In this document: one piece after another, positions 55,701 through 61,700 of the stretch
Position numbering within the stretch: position 1 is the first letter of the stretch
How the letters are laid out: every line of letters starts with the position of its first letter
NCBI RefSeq assembly: GCF_016097555.1
Contig: NC_054704.1
Location: forward strand, 27,168,795-27,232,794
Origin: Gigantopelta aegis
Taxonomy: Eukaryota > Mollusca > Gastropoda > Neomphalida > Peltospiridae
Length of the DNA: 64,000 bases
Direction: 5' to 3'
Position numbers and translations under genes: made by a program
Notes under the pieces: generated by a model
Seen by the model: the letters and a program-made list of their open reading frames with translations, nothing else
Databases searched by the model: none
What the model was told of the DNA's origin: nothing

Positions 55701-58700
55701 CAACTTTTGATTACACAATCGGTTAGAATTATATGAACATAAGAAGGATTTGAATTACATGAACCATTCACCTATTGTCATGTTTACTAGGACGGACCAT
55801 ACAAATGGCTTAATTTTAGCTACCACGGTCACTTCTATACACTAACGTTTATTTGATTTTCCTTTTATTTACATAATATACCCTTGTTTAACACCCAATA
55901 GCTGATGTTCATTTGTGATGGGGTGTTATTAAACATTGATTTATTCCATTCACAATATCTTATATAATTTATCTTTGCAGGACTAAATTCTGGCACACTA
56001 TTGAGAACCAAATTCATTACCTAGTTCACAGTACTGACAACTGCACCAGTTTAGAGAAATCCACACCAGCTGAAATTGACTCCATAGTAACAAATGAAAT
56101 CAACACCTCCAGGGATGGCATGATAAAAGGTGCATCCAGATCATGTATACAGAATTCATCGTGCCGGAAATCTCTCACACATAACAGTGTTTACGAGAAC
56201 GTGAACGTGAACCCAAACGCTCCAAAGATGCTGAACAATTTGAATACGCTAACCCCTTACAAACGAAGCTGGAATCATTTCAACAGTATTCTCAAGATGA
56301 AGGAGGCATTTGAAGGAAAATCTGTCTCCGGGGATGACGTACCATCACCAAGGACATTGATTCCCATGCCGACAAAACCTATGAAGAGTGTCAAGTGGAT
56401 AAAACTGGAAGATAACATTGTTGGTAAGAAACAGAATATTTAACCACAAGATTTCTTATAATTTTTTAACTGTATATTTTCAGTCTAATGTATTCTTTAA
56501 AGAGCTCACTCCACACCATTAGATATGGAGTACAAAATTCCATGATTAGATATTCTATTAAAATACCTACTTAACTCTTTCACCACGACAGGCCGGTATA
56601 CCGGCTAGCGATATCCAGTGCCTCTCAGCACGACAGGCCGGTTTAGCGGCTTGTAACACCTGTTCATATTTGGCGCCGAGTGATGCATCAATATTATAAT
56701 TAGACAAAATCTCGCGCGCCATAGCTGCCATGTGACACACTGTAATGGCTGCGCCCATGTTCTAGCGAATTTTGAATGAGTTTTTCCAAGTTTATACTGA
56801 TATTCTGACTGTAATTAAATATGAACCGAGGTGACGAAATTTCGTCTGTTGAAAACAATGGTTGCGATTCAGATGACGGGTTTTCCGATGATGAAATGTG
56901 GGATAATATGGACTTTGGTGCATTTGATTTAATCGAGATTGGCGATCGTGAACGAAATGTCATTCAACATGGCAATTTAGAAGAAAATGATACCGATGAC
57001 GAGTTACAAGATGACTTGCCACTGTTTTACCACGCGCCTGAGTTTACCTGGAGTTTACCTGGACACATGAGCCATATTCGGTTACCTGCAGATCAACGTT
57101 TACTAAAAATCTTTTACATTTTGCTGTAAGGTTCTCTTAAAAATAGAACACATGTCATTTCAGTATCACAAAGCAAACCACATCCACATGTCAATGAAAT
57201 CACAGCTCAAATGTTTTCAGTTTGTACAGCATGATATTAACAGATAGTATTTCCTTCAAATTCTGGATTGAATTTCTAAATGTATAAATGCTTCCCTCTT
57301 TTAAGACAAACCCAGATCTAGTACAACATTAAAAGCTTACTTTGTGCTTATTTTCCAGAAGCGAATGGTAACAACATTTGGTCGCACCAGGAGAACATCC
57401 CTCGTGTTCAGCCGGACTACAGAGAGCTGGAGACACTGTTCAATGAGACCAGGGTGTTTGAAGACTATGACGAGGTGATTTTAATAACACAGTACCGGCA
57501 GGTGCTGGGGTTCGAATCCCAGCACAGACTCCCAATATATAGTGAGGTGTAAGGACATTACATCAACATCTCTTCACTAACTGTAACCATGGAATCCCTA
57601 TCCTGGACAGATATCCCAGACAGGCAATTTTCAGTGCCACTTTCTTTAGGGAAGGGGCTTATATTCGGACCCACATAATGCCTGGATAAATTCCTGAGGG
57701 TGTACCCTGAACAGTGTGCTTGAACCTTTCAATGTTTATGGTTTGAAAATCATTGGTGAGCAGTAAACCTCTCTGCTGAAATTAAGGTGGAAGAGCAATT
57801 GTTCTCAGTGTCAGATTCACAGTATTTTGAGTAACTTAAATTAGCAATATCAGCATGTGATAAGATGAGCATTTTTTCTCCCATGCGAAAATTGTTTTGG
57901 ATGAGCACACGAGTGAAAGCAGTTGTTCGCGTCAAACAAGAACAGCGTTTTATCATCCATATTTCTAGACTGATAATCAGCATCATTCCCCACCATTCAC
58001 AAAAGGCCATGTCATTTTTTATTCCCAATTTTGGACTAAAACATTCCTAATCTAAATGTAGATATTCCTTTTGTTTATTATTATATACAGATAGATTTTG
58101 AAATCGATACGTAACACTTGACAAACACCACTTGTTTAATAAGATGAAAATTTCCTCTTCTGTTTTGTAAAATGACCAAAATTCCCAAAGTCAAGGCCAT
58201 GGGTGTCAAGTCAAATTTTAGAAATAAAGCCCTGAAGGAAGGAAACAATTTAATTTATTTATTTTTAAATTATAACAATTACAATAGGGCTCTGTTATCA
58301 TAAAGGGGTCTTACAACCGCTGCTATTAAGAAAATGTCTTTAGCAAAAACATGCTGTGAAAATAAATTGAATATAGACCACAGCAAAAAAAAATTCTATG
58401 GAGAATGAAAAAATCTGCAGCAATCTCCACAGCATTGCCGATTGCCATGGGCAATTGCAGGAGTTATCTTATGCAATCCCAGCATTAGATATATGTATGG
58501 TATGCTAATGATTTTGTCATTTAAATGTTAACAGTTAAAAGAGAATTAAAATATTGTTATTTTTTGCAAGGTTCCACTACTGAGTCAGGATGTACGTTTA
58601 AACGTGAACCTGTTTTTAAATCGCCTGGAAGTGGAGCCCGAGGAACTTGTCAGAAATCTGGTGGAAGGGGATCCATCAAGTCTTTCATTGCCCATGTTGA

Positions 58701-61700
58701 AATACCTGCACAGAATTCTGCCTGATCACGATGAGGTAATTACTTCCCTCACATAATGGCTCAGTTTGTGATGACATTTGTAAAAACAATATTTTAATAT
58801 ATTTTCCCTATTTGTGTTCAAATATCAGTAGTTAAAAACTCAACATTTGTCAGTTTGTTGTAGACCTATGGAGTATGGTAATGCAAGAAAATAATATACT
58901 CTTACTGTAAAATGAAATAAATGCACATTGACCTACTGTAATTACAATACCTTGATCCAGGTACAGATACAGGTACACCACAGTGACTCAATCTGTTATG
59001 ACACCAGTAAAACAACATTGTTTATTACATACCTATTCAATCTTACTATAGTTATAAAGACATTTTCAAACCGTGTGATAAATTTATCATGACCGAAACT
59101 TTAAATGGGGAATTCCCTTTTTATCTTTATTGGAGTTAACGCCTTTTTTTTTTACTGATGTCATATATGATTTAAAAATTACGCCACGTCATATTTGAAA
59201 CATTACACAAGGCTGCCACAGAGTATGATTCTTGCATTACATAAATCTATGTATGTGAAGTTCTGTATATGTATTGTACAGTTGAACATGAAAAATAATT
59301 TATTAGGGAATATTAATTACTTTTATTATCCACATAGTTCAAGATATACTGGGAAATATAACCAGTATGATACACGTGTATTATACTCATTTCACGTGCA
59401 CAACGAATGACATAATTTTAGGAAGTGGCTTCCCCAGTCTTAGATTTATGTAATTACTTACCAAAACAACGTCACTTCTAGTTACATTTGAAACGTTTTG
59501 ATATGTTCTTTCATAATCATAAAAATAATATTATGGATAATGTGAATAATAAAGAAATTATTACACTCGCTGGTGAATCCTACTGATTTTACAAAACTTT
59601 TGTTAGTATTCATGTATTAACCCTCGCTCTCTCTTGGCCAGTACAAACATCCCGACACTCGTTTCATAAAATCAGTACTACACACACACTTATATAGAAA
59701 TTTCTATATATATTCTGTTAAAAATTAAATTAATTTATTAAATATGTTAATGAATTCTATCTTTTGACAGATTTTGATGCTCAAGTCGTACAATGGCAAT
59801 CTGCTGGAGCTAGGTCTTGGAGAACAGTTTCTTCTGCACCTGTCTGATGTTCCCGACTACCGGGCTCTGATCAGTGGTCACTTGACGAGAGCTGAGTTCA
59901 CGTCCAATATCCAGCGGCTGAAGACCTCCCTCAAGGCGACCGTGTCTGTGTGTAAGTTTGTACTCGACAGCTCCGATCTCAGGGAGATACTCCAGCTCAT
60001 TCTGAAGATTGGAAACTTCTTGAACCATGTGAGTAGCTTTGTTATGGTACTGTTTAAAGACAGAGTTGAATGGATTAATGTGAAATAATTTGTTTATAGT
60101 GGTATAATTTTAGTGTAATTCATGGACTAGTGCAGTCAATGAATTTAATAACAAAGAAAATATAATATAGGTATACATGTGATATGAATTTATGATACTA
60201 CTTTTTGATCCACTAATTTCAGTACTCAACGAAATGTGCTTTTTATCAAAATGACGAAAATTATAAGTTCACGGTAATATGTCTTAAAATATGTATGTAC
60301 ATTCTTCTTCGGCTAATGTTCACTACGATAAATACAAATTATTTGTATGTCAAACTGGCACGTTAATACCTTTTTCTACAGCAATTTTAAAACAGTAACA
60401 TTTGCAAGGGCGTGACGTAGCTCAGTGGTACAATGCTCGCCTGATGCACGATCGATCTAGGATCGATTCCCGTTGGTGGGTCCATTGGGCTATTTCTCAT
60501 TCCAGCCAGTGCTCCACAACTGGTGTAACAAAGTCTGTGGTATGTACTATCCTGTCTGGGATGGTGCATATAAAAGATCCCTTGCTGCTAATCTGCTGTG
60601 GTTCTTAACCATATGTCTGACGCCATATAACCATAAATAAAATGTGTTGAGTGCATCGTTTTATAAAACATTTCCTTCCTTCCTGTAACATTTGCAACAA
60701 ATATAAAAACCAAAAATGATCCCGATGATAATTTTTATTCAGCTGCAGAAAACTGCCATAAGTAAATTTTAGAAGATTATAAATCATCCCATTGGCTGTT
60801 GGGATATGCAGACCAGTCTACTAACATAGCAGGAATGTGCCATTGTATGAGGTCAGATTAAGTATTCCTAAAATAGAAAAAGATTCAAGGTTTCTCCAGA
60901 CTCTGATTTTAGACAATTAATATTGCAATTGTGGCAATTGCCGTTGGTGCTGTCACTAAGTTTGAGCTCTGTGGTATGATAATATCTTTATTTCTTCTTC
61001 CTCTAGAGTCAGTACAACGGCAATGCAGCGGGCTACAAGCTGTCGAGTCTGGGCAGACTGAGTGAGGTGAAGTCGACCATGATGAACCAGACACTGCTTC
61101 ACTACATCGTGCAGGTCGTCATTGACAACGATGAGACCATGCTCAAGTTCTTCACAGAAATACCTAAACTTGAAAAAGCTGCATGGTAACAGATTAGCAC
61201 TGCATTACATACCATGCCAGTTTCTTGATGGCCATGACATGTTTTGTGTGTCTTAAGCTATCTATGCAAATTCTTTTATGTATCATAATAGCAGTGTTCA
61301 CGCAAGGGGGCGACGTGGGTGAAATAGTCGCCTTTTCATACAAAAATTCGCCTAACTTTTCATCCATGGCAAAGTTCTAAGTCGCCTTCTTTTTAAAAAA
61401 AAATTCGCAATGATTCTGGCTTTTTTCCCATCGAAAGTATCGGTACATTTTGCCTCCATTTTGACTAAAGATCACGTGACCACTTTTTGCAATCGGCCAG
61501 TGGGCCAGTTATTTCCGTCAAATTATACACTGGGGAACAACATAATATTTTTAATTTTACAATTAAATTGTATCACATTTATATTGTTTTCCCAGTAACA
61601 AAAGTGTGCAGTGGATCTGTATTAACAGGTTTATGAACACCCAACAGAAATGTTTTCTGTATATTTTATTAATAAATTGATGTATAGCATTTTTAATGTT

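Larger units (their letters stand above)
56424..57358 (+). other. Formin intron 7 with piggyBac-like remnant
   Basis: Holds the TTAA-bounded left end and N-terminal frame described separately; nothing else recognised. Confidence 0.6.

Noticed and set aside
56821..57129. Alternative formin exon
   Set aside because: It starts in a TTAA-bounded repeat-like segment with its own ATG and stop. It lacks a good acceptor/donor pair in phase with exons 7 and 8, which already join correctly.
60408..60490. tRNA gene
   Set aside because: A/B-box-like words are present in this and other SINE heads, but they are followed by the SINE body, do not fold convincingly as full tRNAs and carry SINE TSDs.
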